Counted from the first letter of the stretch, positions 46,826 through 59,734 are shown. The stretch is 64,000 nucleotides of DNA from Dryococelus australis (GCA_029891345.1 CM057002.1:63726777-63790776), one strand, 5' to 3'. Numbers and translations are program-made. Notes: generated by a model not told the origin, from the sequence alone.

Positions 46826-48193
46826 AGATACTATACATAAAATATTACACATAACGTCACTGTCAGTTGGAACTCGTAATGGTACAAGGAGCAGAAACAA
46901 TGCGAAGAGTGCAAAAAGTATCCATCTTAACACATTTATAAGGACAAGAAAGTTATCATGTGATGGTTAAGCCTTATTAATCACTGCACAATACAACACA
47001 ACTTTTCAATTTGTGCGATTTGTGCTGCAGTTTCAAATGTGTGCTTCCTCAACGAATCGCCAGAGGAAAAAATGTTTGCAAGCTTCCCTTCTTGTATTTT
47101 CGTCCCGAATCCACCACCAACGTCTGTAACACAAGATACGTTACATTTTGTATCATATAAAACACTTGCATTACTACACGGTGTGTTTTGAAAAGTTCCG
47201 TCACACAAGTTCCTGGCCATGAATGCTAAACAACTTATTATAACTTCCCTTATAATTACTCTCGGTGATGAGAATTAAAAGAATGTATCTTAATTCGACC
47301 GACAAACTTCGGACTTGGGTAAATCACGAAAAAGAAGTTGAAAACATATAATTATACGACATATGGTCTAAAATTAATTATAAGGGAGGTACACATTTTT
47401 GACATTATAGTATAAGAAGAAGTTTATTACAGTACCACTGTAATGTACCTCTCTCTGGAATCTTCTCCTCCCTTCAATAGTCGCAAAACTGTGTTACTGG
47501 GTATTGTGCATGCCCCACCTGCCAGGTACTGGTAAATATTATTTTAAAAGTAAAACACGAATTACTCGAAAACGGCGATGTTTATGAGATTTACATAAGG
47601 TGACATTTTTGTTAGTTGTGACATGAGGATTAATAATCCATCCTTTAAATCTCGGATATGCTACCGCGACATGGATGTTAATTCTAAACAGAGGTAGTAA
47701 CGATGAATATGTACAAGAAATAATTTCTTTACAGAGACAAGTGTTGTAGTACTCGAAGTTCTTTGTTCAATTAACCATTATCCAGACAATCGGTGTTCCA
47801 TTTATATATTATATCCCATATTTGCAATAAACAAGGGTCCCAGTTCCAACTTCAAAGAGTGTCCCATTCTTACTATTCTCTTTATACAATAGGGTATATT
47901 TTTAACTTATTTTTTCGTGATTAACCTACAGCCGAATTTTTTATCGTTTGAATTTAGATATACCCTATATATCGCAGGCATTCACACAGCAATATCGATC
48001 ACCTTAAATTATTCGCGCCCCGTGGGCGTACATGATCGAGTTTACGGCTGCAAATAATACGTAAGAATGCAGCCCGAAACCACGTGTATTATCTTCAAAA
48101 AACCTAATTATATCCACGTTACTAGCTTTGAAATCTTAAAACTGGTCACAGGAGACTCGAGGGTTTAGTGGTCATATCACTAGAATCTGACGG
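46826..48193. other. Intergenic, no gene seen
   Basis: A minus-strand frame at 46981-47220 (79 codons) reads cysteine-containing sequence without a recognisable domain. Otherwise AT-rich. Confidence 0.45.
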
Positions 48194-48415
48194 GGCCGCG
48201 GTGGTGTAGTGGGGGGGACTACTCACCTCCCGCCTAGGCGAACCGGGGATCTATTCCTGGGGGGTTCGATCCCGAATTTTCACATGTCGGAATAGTGCCC
48301 GACGGCTGATCGGCAGGTTTCCTCGGGGAGTTACCGTTTCTCCCGCTCTTTCATTCCGGCGCTGCTCCATACTCACCTCACTTCAGCCTCATTGTCTCTC
48401 ATGACCGGAGACTGC
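48194..48415 (+). mobile_element. tRNA-derived SINE, plus strand, best-kept head
   Basis: GGGGCCGCGGTGGTGTAGTG gives the A-box region; CTCCCGCCTAGGCGAACCGG follows, and GGGGTTCGATCCC is a near-perfect pol III B box. The body has CGGCTGATCGGCAGGTTTCC, CCGTTTCTCCC and GCTGCTCCATA. The 3' tail seen at 43690 is absent, so this copy is truncated. Confidence 0.85.
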
Positions 48416-48754
48416 TCCGTCATTTTGGATTCTCGGAATTTCCGCCGTAAATCGCATTACAGATTTTGTATTTTAATTTGGGCTTCGACAAAGCGTAGGA
48501 CATTACATTGCGCATGTTCTACATGTATTCCTAGATTACTGTTCCAGGACCATTTCTGTAAGCGAAAGCAAGAAAATATGATTTATTTCTTGCCTTCAAT
48601 CACTAGTCGAACAACAATCAATTCTATACAGAGGTAACAGTTTTATTAAATTTAAGGAGATATTATTTATGTCATGTCATGCGAGAAATCTCATTGAACG
48701 TTCTTAAATTGAACTTATGGCAAAAATAGTGAACATACAAAATGGCGAGGACTG

Positions 48755-48990
48755 ATCGCCCTTAAGAGCCGCCCAAATCTCTTCACTCACACACTAGTAT
48801 CATACCACGGCGGGCCGTATTAAGTTCCTGGTGAGGTAAAAGCCAAGCTTTTACCTGTGGAAATCGAGGAGGGCGTTTAATTTGTACGGTGGATTTTTCT
48901 CCGGGAACTCCCGTTTCCCCCACTATAATATTCCATCGCCTCGCCACATTCACCTTGCTTCAACACCATCGGGGCTGAAGACCTCAGTTC
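48755..48990 (+). mobile_element. SINE fragments, rearranged
   Basis: The 3'-tail block CTTAAGAGCCGCCCAAATCT lies at 48764-48783, before body-like blocks TTTTTCTCCGGGAACTCCCG and TTTCCCCC at 48892-48920. The order is inverted relative to an intact copy, suggesting two insertions or a rearrangement. Confidence 0.5.
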
Positions 48991-51034
48991 TCTATTTTCA
49001 ATAGTCGAGGTCCTAATATTGTCCTAAGAAACAGAAACCGCTGGTAAAATGAAGGTTCCCTCAAATCCCCTCCCATTCCAAACCACTGGTCATTTAACTG
49101 CAGTGTAAGCTTAGTATTAAAAAAGACAGTACATTTTATCAAGATAATATATTCTGTGAACTTCCTTAGCTGTTTTTTCGATAGATAAATGCCAATAAAG
49201 ACTCGTGGATTATAAAAATATAAAAGAAGATCTACTTACTAACATTGTTGTACACAAAAGGATCTACGCTTACCAGATCACAAGTACTCGTAATAACATT
49301 TATTGCTCTTCTTAAAAATTTTTTTGAATATTGCATGAAAGAAAACATCATTTATGCAAAAATGTATTCTAAAATAATCAGTTTTTCAGTAGTTGTATTC
49401 GCGAAAGAGTTACGCTCTTGTTGCTAGTTACAGCTGACGAAGGTTTTAAACCTCACTTCAAAATTAATGAAACATTTCCTCTCACCGAATCCGTATTAGT
49501 CAATTCTCTTAAGGCATTTAAAAAAAATACCGAAAATGTGTGCTTATTATGAAGGAAAACATCTTAAAAGGGTACAATTGTATACTTGTAATAGACCAAG
49601 TGCAATATTTCTAAAGCTTAGTAAGCAGGAAAACTTATTAAGAGGGGTTTCCTGCATTCTATTGGCTCATAACTGTGTGATTCAAAGCTAAAAATCTGAA
49701 TACAGTAGTGCAAAATAAAATAAATTTCCATTTACAACAATTGTTAGGGTAGTATTACATGTTCAGATGTAAACACGTTTAGGTTACGAAATTCTTCCAG
49801 TGTGCAGGCTTAATAATTTCAGTCACCGAAATTTACATCGCATTAATAAAATCGTATACAGAACATATTTATATTGTTTACGCTTTTTACAAATAAATTA
49901 AGAACCGAAAATGGAATGCAGACAAGAGAATGAAAGAAGATCAGTAAGTGTTACATGTTTCATAAATACGTCAGTGACAATAATTTATAGCTCACCATGG
50001 GAATTAATAAAAAATAAACACAAATCTTATTGTAAATTATAAAAGTTCTCAATTGCAAAACATTATTTACCACTATTTCCTGAAACACAGAAAATTATAG
50101 AGCTAAATTATACGATGCCACTACCGAAAAACCGTTCACAAATAATTCATTCCACTTTTTGCCGTTCACACGCCTCTTGTTACTTAATTACACGAACTGT
50201 AACCTTCTTCTCGAGCTCTCATGTCGCTTGCGTTTATAAAATAACTAAAGACGCAGCTTGGGTTAAACATTTCATATGATTGGTTGTTTTTGTTCGCGTC
50301 CACACCTATAACTGGAAATGGGCGTTATTTCACATAACAGTTACAATGAACTGAAACCATTATGTAACGTGTTACACGAGTAACGTTCCAACTGAAATTA
50401 AAACGTTCCATTGTGTATGCCGTTATTTTCTAAACATCGTGGATTGGCTTCCTTAAACCAACACTTGACTACTGCACATGCAAAAAGTTCGTTTTTTGGA
50501 CTTCTGGTTTCTCACTGATCTACTTCCCCCATAATCCTAGCAATTAAACTCTATAATGCATAATATTTAATTTTTGGAACGTTTTCGCATGCAACTGTGC
50601 GCATGCGTAGAAGTTATTATTTTTTTTTTTGGAAAGTCTCGGCTTGCATCTACACACATGCGCAAACGTTATTTTTTTTTTGGAACTTTGAGCTTCGAAA
50701 CAGTGGACATTGTAATCGTTTTTATTCCGTAACGTCTTGCAATAATTTCTGCACAGGCCAGAAATTTTCCAGTGTAGCGTTAAAAAAAATTACATGTTAC
50801 TGGAACCTGTTACGTATTTAGAACTAGAACGACGGAAATCGTTGCATGAAAGTACAGTTTTAACTACTAAGCCCGCCTCGTTGCTTGTCTATTATGCTAT
50901 AGTTCCAGGAGCTCACGTGATACATATGTTATCTAGAGGAAGTCAGACAGCCTGCAATGTGGTTGTCTTCTAAAGAACGAATGAAAGTTAAAGAAAACTC
51001 TTCAGCGGAGTTTTCGCAATTCATCTGTTTTAAA
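48991..51034. other. Intergenic, no gene seen; local motif repeats
   Basis: AT-rich. Between 50475 and 50690 the combination of CATGCG-like bases, a GTTATT-like motif, a long T run and GGAA or GGAC recurs about three times, suggesting a decayed tandem array. Confidence 0.45.
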
Positions 51035-51603
51035 AACTGCCAAAACAGTACTACTTAACCTACATGACAACTAAATGTTTATTAAGAACTGTCGAAAAAG
51101 TACTACTTAACCTACATGACAACTAAATGTTTGTTAAGAACTGTCGAAACAGTACTACTTAACCTACATGACAACTAAATGTTTATTAAGAACTGTCGAA
51201 ACAGTACTACTTAACCTACATGACAACTAAATGTTTATTAACAACTGTCGAAACAGTACTATTTAACCTACATGACAACTAAATGTTTATTAAGAACTGT
51301 CGAAACAGTACTACTTAACCTACATGACAACTAAATGTTTATTAAAGACTGTCGAAACAGTACTACTTAACCTACATGGCAACTAAATGTTTATTAAAGA
51401 CTGTCGAAACAGTACTACTTAACCTACATGACAACTAAATGTTTATTAAAAACTGTCGAAACAGTACTACTTAACCTACATGACAACTAAATGTTTATTA
51501 AAAACTGTCGAAACAGTACTACTTAACCTACATGACAACTAAATGTTTATTAAAAACAGTCGAAACAGTACTACTTAACCTACATGACAACTAAATGTTT
51601 ATT
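51035..51603. repeat. Minisatellite, 52-bp unit, 11 copies, with internal hairpin
   Basis: Units start every 52 bases from 51035 and are nearly identical. Each contains ACTGTCGAAACAGT, which can form a 5-bp stem closed by a CGAA loop, followed by ACTACTTAACCTACATGACA. Unit 2 and unit 11 alter the stem; the first unit reads ACTGCCAAAACAGT. All frames have stops, so it is not coding. Confidence 0.96.
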
Positions 51604-53576
51604 TTTAAAAAAAAAAGGAAAAACACTGTGGAAATGGCTTTTCAGTAAACATATAATTTGGAAGAAGTTTTAATTTTTTATCCAATAATATACAAGATTT
51701 TATAATATGTACACAATGATGATGTCGGGATCTGCAGTTTGTGATTCGTGAAAAGCACATACCTACATGGTTAGAAGAAGTGAGTTGATACATAATGGTA
51801 TTCATAATTATATGTATGAAATCTATAGCATCAGAACTCATATCAAAACCGACTTTAGAAATATGGTCTCTTTTTTAATTTCGACATTTCTTCGTGACTG
51901 AAACATATGTTTTCTTCATTAGCTTTTAATTCTAAAATCCTAGGTATTTACGATAATCCTACTAAGTAGCAATTTCATAAAAATTAAGTTTTTTCATGGT
52001 ATGATATGAAAGTTACAGTTATAAAGAAAGTGTTCGGCAGCTGAAATTAAAACCAATAGGCTTACACTTTACATCATGTGAGGACTGATATTTGCATGTT
52101 CAAACCGCTACACCACCGGAACAACTAAAAAAATGGAGCCGATTCCAGGGATAGTTTGAGTGCTTGCGTACGTTTTCTGAAACTGCTACTGCAAATAACA
52201 ATTTAAATTAGATTCTCCCAGTAAAAAAATTTGACGCCGTGACACATTTTCAAACACATTCAAGATTATTTGATAACATTTGTTGGAAGGAAAAATTTGA
52301 TGGTCGTATTTTGTCTTCATAAGAAGGTCGTAAACAACTACCAAATAGGCTATAGAAATAATCACACTATACGCAATTATTACCACAGAGTAATGAATCT
52401 CTGATTTATTTTGCATGTTTTACGGTAGTATCTATTTTTAATAGGTGTACAACAAAACCACTACATAACGAAAAAATGTTCCCATAGTTAGTAAAAAATA
52501 AAGAAAATCTGGGTGACGTATATGGGATGTCTGAAATCTGGGCCACGTATATGGGATCTCTGCCTCACACAGCGAGAGATTTTTCATTCACACCATCGCT
52601 CGCGCCGAAGAAGGAAGAGAAGGGGCTGAATAAACAACCGACTCCATTTTATCTCGCGCGGGCGAATCTCGCGGGAGAAACCTTCAACGCTGAAATATTT
52701 TCCTTCGATATCGAAAACTCCGTTCGTAGAAGAAGATCGATAGGACGGATCGGCGATTCTTCGTTGACCCACGACCCGCACAGGAATTTCAGTAATCACT
52801 GACGCGTCCAAAATTAAGGGTTTATAGGTCTATTGTCACTCACCCCTCCCCCTACATTAAAATGATCGTCTGTATAGTATTATACTTCCTAGAAGTAATT
52901 AAAATTGCATATTTATACTCACATAAGTGTCTGTGTCTATATTAATAATCTATATTGACTGCGACCGTGACCAGTTTCAGCCAACAAAAAGCCATTTTAT
53001 CAGAAAGGAGAATCGCAGTGGTATTATGCGAGCGTTGAACATACTTGTACAGATCTAGAAGTGATAATGACTTGGGACAGTGCTCACAATGACAAATGTG
53101 TTTGTGGGAAAGACTCGGACACTCCTGGACATGTGTAATTCTTCTCCAAAGATTGGAATAAGCATGTATGAAGGATCATAGGACTTGTGGTTGCGAACAC
53201 GGAAATTAATGTCAAACTAATAAGGATTACCAATTTAAGTTTTTCTCCGTGGCTTGAAAACAAAGGACACTGGCTGAGTAACTAGTTTTCAACTGCAAAA
53301 TCAACATAGCTTGCCTCCTCCAATAAGAAGAATTAAAGCATTTATTCGCTCCTGGCAAAAGTGGAAACATTAAAGATTCCTTTCTAAAACGCACTGACAG
53401 TCTCCAAAGCTAAAGGCTTGATAGCGGAAATTCTTCATGTGTTACTGATTATTGTGCAAAACAGAATCATTCTAATAGTTTTTTAATATATAATAAAATT
53501 AAATAAAAGTGTAGGTAACTACGAACACCTTCGTCTTTTTATTTTTTTCGCGCTCTTCTTTGTAAATGAAAATTTA
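51604..53576. other. Intergenic, no gene seen
   Basis: An A12 run follows the minisatellite. A short direct duplication GACGTATATGGGAT / CACGTATATGGGAT lies at 52512-52557. A less AT-rich patch at 52550-52810 has open frames on both strands but no recognisable protein. Confidence 0.45.
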
Positions 53577-53613
53577 AAGTTTGATAAAATTTTTTACAAA
53601 TTTTATCAAACTT
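53577..53613. repeat. Perfect 16-bp inverted repeat, 5-base loop
   Basis: AAGTTTGATAAAATTT at 53577-53592 is fully complementary to AAATTTTATCAAACTT at 53598-53613. It may be a small element core or a chance AT-rich hairpin. Confidence 0.9.
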
Positions 53614-55380
53614 CGACATTAATATAACGTAAACATCTGGCTGTAATAAATATTATTATCCTGTCGAATTTAGCACCAGGGCAAAAATATAGAGCACATT
53701 GTTCACGACTTTGCAGTATGGTGTCCACGATCGTTATCCTGGCGTGAACATCCTAAATAATGAATCAAATCAAAATCCTTGACTGCCGCGGATTCACACT
53801 GAAAAATCCGTTTTGTCTTCACCTAAATATTTAGTTGTTGATTACAAAACTATTTGGAAAATACAGACAGGCCTAACAAAAGATTTTGTGGAAGCAACGA
53901 AACCATTTAATCATTTCAGTATTTAGTGGCAACCACAAAATTACTTTTTTGATCACCAATAAATCCAGTGTATTGGTAGACAATAATGTGTTCGATAGTC
54001 ACAGCAAAAAATTTACAATTTTAACAACAATACTGCTTTGTGAGGCTCACAAGATTTGGTAGATAAGATTTAACAAACACTGGAAACCAAACCACAATTA
54101 TCAGCTCGAAAATTGAACGCAAGTCCCCTTCAACGCGAGCTCAATATGTTACACCTTGCTCAGTGTTGAACGCTTTGACTTGAGAGTGTATAACGTAGAT
54201 CTACGAGTAATTTGAAATGCACACAAGGCCGACACACTTCCCCCAATTGGAAATTTCTTTCCTGGAATCAATTACGTGTGTAATAGTTACTTAATTAAAA
54301 TAAATTAATTACGCGATCCATCTCTAACTTCTTAAGAATACCCTCACGAATTTGTTCGTAACCTGAAACGACGAGACGACACGCAGACACATATGGCGTC
54401 GCCGGCAGACAGAAGGTGACCATTATTCCAATAAGCCAGTGCGCATTAATCTGGATGTAACGGATGTAGTTTTGCACTCGCCGCATGATATTTTGCTGTG
54501 GATGACAAGAAAGCTATTGCTGCCAAATATAATTTTTTTTTCGCAGCCAATAAATATGTTTTTAATAAACAGACGTGTCAGTGTACACTAAATGGCTTCA
54601 ATATTTGTCAGTCACAATTTTATTTTTACCAGAAAAAAATTTGTCATATTGGAAATCTAACAAACTTTTACTTTCAGCACAGTGACCTTCTCAGTCCGAT
54701 ACAGTGAGGGTGAGGGACTGTCGTGTCATTCTGACTGTTCCGGATAATACAGTCCCCGAGTGTGGACGCTCACAATTCCAGGCAAATGTAGATGTATCAG
54801 TGACGGTTCCCAATATGCATCTCTTTAGAAGATCGCAAGGTCAATGGCAACCATCTGCTTCCACATGGCAATGCAGGAAAATTGTCCAATTATGGGTAAT
54901 GATGTATGTTTCAACATGCAATTACTCTACTGTATTATAAACCAGGAGTGCTTGAAACTATGATCTAGATAGTGTTAGTCCAGTGGGTGAGGGGTTTAAC
55001 TGTTGAGCTCTTTAATGGCTGTAACAGGAATTTAAGTTTTAAGAATCTCATTGAAATTAAGGGGATGAGATCATGATTCAGTAATGGTGCGGTCACATAG
55101 GAAAGGTGCCCATGCAAGCAATCGACTTGCAGGTTGGTGTTAGTCAGGTGTGTTTGCAATGATGGATGCCGAATGCCATAAGACATAGTTTCTCTCCAGA
55201 TTGAGAAATCCCTTGGCTACTGGGAAGGCAACTAGCACTCGAATGTCTCATGCCAATGTGAAGGTTGGTAGCACTCACATAGCAGGAATGTTAACCTTAC
55301 TATTTCTATTGAAATTCAAGGAGAATGAAGTCTCCTAATGCATGATCATGTTAAGTGCTGTTCTAAAAAGAGAGTAGGGG
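53614..55380. other. Intergenic, no gene seen
   Basis: Short frames at 54295-54940 and 54965-55186 carry no recognisable domains. Confidence 0.45.
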
Positions 55381-56505
55381 TTGAGTTAGACTCCTTTAAC
55401 TCCTCCTAGCTACCTCACACTCTGGATCCTCCTCATCTTCATTCATAATGTCCTCCTCCACCCAACTAAATGTTCCCCACTGACTCCTCCCCAACTGCTT
55501 ACCCACCTCCCCCACAACTACTCCCCTATTCAGTTTTTCCTCCTAGTCCTCTTCCGACTTTTCCTCATCCATCGACTCCTCCCAACCGAATCCTCGAACT
55601 CCCCTTTCTCCTCCAACTTATCTTCTGCTTACTCGTCCTCCCACTACAAATGCTTCTACTTCCACCAACTCTTCCCCTGCGGACTCCTCCCCTCCGACTC
55701 ATCACTTACCGACCTCTCCACAGATTGTTCCTCCCCATCCGCCTGTTCAGACTCTTCCCAGTTCGAATTCTCCCTCAAATATATCTCACTGACTCCTTCT
55801 CTCCCACTGACTTCTACTCCTACTCATCTCCTTCCATATCCTCCTCCTCCACCCACTACTACATACACCGATACCTCCTCCCCCCACACTTCTCTTCCAC
55901 CCCCTCCTGCCCTTCCAGCTTCTCCGACTCTTCCGCTTCCAATTTTTTTGACTCTTCTCCTTTAGCTCGGCTGTCAAGACCTCGATGTTAACAGCCACCG
56001 AATAATTTTAACTCTTTAGCTCCTCCCCATCAGAATCCTCTCCTTCCGATAATATCTCTTTCAACACCTCCTCCTCCAACTCCAACTTGTCCCCCTTACA
56101 CTCATACTCCTCGATCTCCACCTACCCCTCCTACTGTTCTTCATTCTTCTCCCTCACCCACCAAGATTCTTCCACCTCCCCACTGACTGCACACCTAAGA
56201 CTTCACCTACATCTCTTCGCCTTGCGACACCTCCCAACAGAATTTTCGCCTTCTGACACATTCCCCTTCTCCTTCATCACCTCCTCCTTCGACACCACCC
56301 TCGCCTCCTTAATCACCTTCTTCTCTACCTCATCCTTCACCACTCTTCCTCAGCCTTCATCATGCCCCTCCACCTCTTCTTCCTCTTCCATCAACTTTTT
56401 GTCTCCACCTCCTATGTCTCCGCTCCTCCTCTTCTCTTCTTACTTTCCCTTCTCCTCCCAATACTATTCCTACTACTCCACTTCCCCTTTCTCTTCCTAC
56501 AGGTG
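55381..56505. repeat. Long pyrimidine-rich (CTC/TCC) tract, about 1.1 kb
   Basis: The plus strand is dominated by C and T, with repeated CTCCTCC, ACTCTTCC and CACCTCC words and no fixed period. Plus-strand frames 55470-55991 and 56087-56626 translate to P/S/T/L-rich sequence and the minus strand to E/K/R-rich sequence, as expected from composition alone. It may be a decayed microsatellite or an eroded acidic-repeat gene. The tract ends at TTCCTACAG (to 56503), which resembles a splice acceptor, but no supported exon follows. Confidence 0.75.
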
Positions 56506-57863
56506 TCTTGAGCGATTAATGGGTCTCAGAACGCCATGTCGTGCTTCGGGCAGTGTACCGGGCAGTTCCAAAGAGAGATTATATGATCTGGTAAACTATA
56601 CGTTAGCGTTAGCAGTCTTACAGTGATCGGGAATATCTCAACCCCTCGCCAATTGTGTCGGCATTCGGAAAGTGTTTTCTCTTTAAGCTCTTCATTTAAA
56701 TGTACCAAAGTACAGTGAATGCACTTATGAATGTAAATATTGTCACCTTATTATATTACAGAAAAAAAATTCATATTGTTTCATGGTGGAAATAACTAAC
56801 AAGGGCATAGCTCGCGACCAGTAGCGCATTTGGGCTGATGGCGAGAAGGCATTCATATGATTGTTTTGGGGGTGGTATTTACCTTAACTACGATGCCTTG
56901 CCTACACTATTTGTAATTAAGGCTTCAACTGTGTTTATATTTATATTCTGGAGAACTGAAAAACTTATTTTTGAAAAAAAAAAAAAAATAAAAAATAAAA
57001 AAAAAATTAAGCAATAATGAATGTTACTTATTCTGAAGGCGTGTGTTTAAGTTGGATGGCGATGTTTATATACGTACGGTGTGAGACAGATGGATACACG
57101 TAAACACTTCTGGTCCCCATCTCCTACGAGGACGGTAACACTGAGGATACATCCGTCTGATGTACATACATTCTCAGGTTTCTGACGTCCTGAAAGATAA
57201 CTGAAATCAGGTTAGGCTTAAGCACATAATCACCATGAAAAATTTATCTAGACTAGTTACTTCATACTCCACGTTAAAAAATGACGGATTGCAAAACAAA
57301 GTATATGTACCGAACTGAAAAATGAGAAGAAACTATAAAGGCAAAATTTTATAATGGTTAAGTGATTAGGCTTCAATGGATACGTGAATTTAGCGTACTT
57401 CTACAAATCGCCATGGAACACCCGAGTCCGCGACGGGTAGAGGTCTTAATAAGAATAAAATAAGTAAATTTAATTTTTGAAAAGTATTTACTATGTTATT
57501 AAATACACACATCCAATATATACAACTTTAAATTACCTATCACTACCATTATCACTTATTATTCTCAGTGAGTGTAAATGTTCAATATCAATTCTAATCA
57601 TAGCCCTTATCACAGTATTTCTAGTGGTTACAGCCACTTAGTTCACACTCATTATTAACAAGCGTTCAATACAACTGTCTACAGTCACCTTTTCTAAATA
57701 TCTGTCTCTCATGCATACACGTTCAGTAGTCCCGCCCTTCAGCCTCACTTTCCGCTGTACCGACGCTTGCAGTCCGCGGACTTCATTCTCGCTTGCCATG
57801 TCCAGACTGTTGTCTTAGGTTGTGGGGGGGGGGGGGACCAGCAGTTCTTATATAGACCAGTGG
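56506..57863. other. Intergenic, no gene seen; A-rich and G13 runs
   Basis: A-rich tract at 56974-57007 and a G homopolymer at 57824-57836. No gene recognised. Confidence 0.5.
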
Positions 57864-58111
57864 CCTATTTCATTAAAGTTACAATTCGACAGGTGACAGG
57901 AAATTGTCAGACAGGTTTGCAATCCGACAAACATAGTTGTGAAACAACTATTTGTCAATATTGTCAGACAAGTTTACAAATTTGTCATGACAAATTCGTA
58001 AACTTGTACGACAATATTGACAAATAGTTGTTTCACAAAAATTTTGAGCTGACAGGTAAAAATCCGAACAATGTGTCAAATATTACACATCATACCGTTT
58101 TATGAAACAGA
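57864..58111. mobile_element. Palindromic MITE, about 248 bp, with near-perfect spacerless core
   Basis: The whole element folds on itself around 57987/57988 (TTTGTCA|TGACAAA). About 48 bases either side pair with only a few mismatches (TGTGAAACAACTATTTGTCA against its inverse at 58018-58037), and weaker pairing extends to CCTATTTCATTAAAG on the left and TTTTATGAAACAG on the right. Repeated TTGTCA/TGACAA words dominate. No coding potential. Confidence 0.82.
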
Positions 58112-58545
58112 TAAGTATAATCACTCGGTGACATATCTACAAATGTGTAGAATTGTTACTGCAGAAGTGACAGGCAAGCTTTCCTATGTAACCAGCAAAT
58201 TTTTAATGTTTATATAACATGGCAGTGTAATTGTGTTTCAGTATTGTGTGAATCAACATTGCTTGCCAAATAGCACATCCTTTCCCTCTAGGAATATAGT
58301 AATCTTGTAATACAGTAATACAGTAATCTTGTCCACATTACTCGACATTTTGCTGCTAGAGTGAACAAAGTTATGTGGGTGGAAATACTATTTACAGCTT
58401 AATTATTGTGGTAGCAATCGACTGTTTATGAATCGCATATAACGCTATGATAGATATAACGCTATGACCAATTACCGTAAGCGCACTTGAGAGCTATCTA
58501 GCGTGTAATAAATAGAACTTACCGTTTTACATATAGGCCTAATTG

Positions 58546-58690
58546 TCGCGTTTATGAAACTGTTATTTTAAGGCTGACAAATTTGCACTTTTTTGCTTGT
58601 CAAATAAGGGGATCTTGTATTATTTATGTAACATATCATTGTCATGACATATTGACAAATTTGTCGGATTTGACATAATTGTCGTATGTC
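58546..58690. mobile_element. Fragment related to the palindromic MITE
   Basis: TTTATGAAACTGTTAT, GCTGACAAATTTG, ATTGTCATGACATATTGACA and AATTTGTCGGATTTGACA share the vocabulary of 57864-58111, but the palindrome is not kept. Relationship is by eye and moderate. Confidence 0.45.
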
Positions 58691-58894
58691 TCAGCTGCCC
58701 CGATCCAGAAGGCCCCCCCTCCCCCAATTGCACCTCAAGTCACGATGACGGAGGAAGAGGGCGATTATCCAGAACATATCTGCTACGATAACCCGAGAAA
58801 TTCAGTTCCCGCGAGGACAGGAGGCAGCACGAGTCCCGACAGGCGTATCGTGGCAGCGGCGCGCGTTCAAGTTGAGGGGCGGCGTCCTTTGTAA
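58691..58894 (+). CDS. Weak candidate exon, unknown protein
   Basis: A GC-rich open frame follows GTATGTCTCAG, an acceptor-like sequence ending near 58693. It reads PIQKAPPPPIAPQ, then TEEEGDYPEHICYDNPRNSV and ends with a stop at 58892-58894. Composition is protein-like in its first half but becomes R/A/G-rich in a CpG-dense part. CTTTGTAAAT near the end could serve as a weak donor. The opposite strand is also open, which lowers confidence. I do not recognise the product; a GC-rich promoter block is an alternative. Confidence 0.22.
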   Translation, partial: SAAPIQKAPPPPIAPQVTMTEEEGDYPEHICYDNPRNSVPARTGGSTSPDRRIVAAARVQVEGRRPL

Positions 58895-59334
58895 ATCTCC
58901 GCGCGCATCTCCGGTTACCGATGACCTCGCTGCGCGCCATCCTCGAAGGACGGCGCCTCGCACGCCTGTGGAGTACAAGTTAAAGAAGGGACGCAGACTG
59001 GCTGCATGTAACAGTAGAAATCGTAGCATGAACTTTTGCCACCATATGTAACTAGCGACCCGTCCTGCCTTCTCACGGGTGCGATTTACTCATAAGACGA
59101 TGTTTAGTAATGGTTACTGTGGGTCATCCTTAAAAGATAAACATATGCTGTCGCGGACTTTTTGTAGACCTTTTTAAGAAATATAATTCTGTAGTACATT
59201 AATTCGGTGTATCTATATCTTATGGTTTCGTCAGTGTAAGTCATGTAAGCGCCCAAAAAGCAGATTTTTTTCCGACTTGATTTGAAATAGTCGATATTTT
59301 TCTACTATCCTTATATTTAATATTAATTTATTAT
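58895..59334. other. Unassigned, GC-rich to 59030 then AT-rich
   Basis: CGCGCGCATCTCC and CCTCGCTGCGCGCC mark a CpG-dense patch continuous with the preceding frame. No gene recognised. Confidence 0.4.
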
Positions 59335-59450
59335 ATACCTAAACCGTCCTCAAGAAATGCTATAAACTATGGTGAAACCCGCATGAATAGCCATCAAGTA
59401 ATTTAGAAGCCTTAGCCGTAAACACAGACAGACGCGAAAGGGCGAGTTTG
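59335..59450. repeat. Old interspersed-repeat relic ending in CAGACAGACG
   Basis: CCGTCCTCAAGAAATGCTAT, GGTGAAACCCGCATGAATAG and ACACAGACAGACGCG in this order resemble, from memory, a relic commonly scattered in insect genomes next to ACAG-type tails. A similar tail, GACGGACAGACAGATA, ends a block near 24975. Confidence 0.45.
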
Positions 59451-59734
59451 TTTTATACTATGTATACATATCATATGATAGATTCATGGGGCTGCTGACA
59501 TCCAACGGTTGGCCACTATACGAAATTAACCGTGTATTTTTTTCTCACTTTTCACTTCACGTTGTCACAATGTACCTTTATTTCACATCTTGTATAAACT
59601 TTCTCTGTGTACATTTTCATATTTCCCTCGGGGAGAAACTCTTGGATCCTCGTTTGACTAATTAAATGAAGTACCTGCTCTATCAGGCGTCCCCATTTCA
59701 AAACAATGTCCGACGTAACTGGTATGTAGGCTAC

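Noticed and set aside
51035..51603. CRISPR-like regular array
   Set aside because: The whole 52-bp unit repeats, leaving no variable spacers.
55470..55991. 173-codon P/S/L-rich plus-strand frame
   Set aside because: Composition follows directly from the pyrimidine-rich tract; no domain or splice support.
56504..56590. Exon after the pyrimidine tract
   Set aside because: An acceptor-like TACAG and a GGTAAAC donor-like site exist, but the intervening frame is unremarkable and a pyrimidine tract creates such acceptors by chance.
56087..56626. 179-codon S/P/T-rich plus-strand frame
   Set aside because: Same tract; the reading frame is open only because T/C-rich codons contain no stops.
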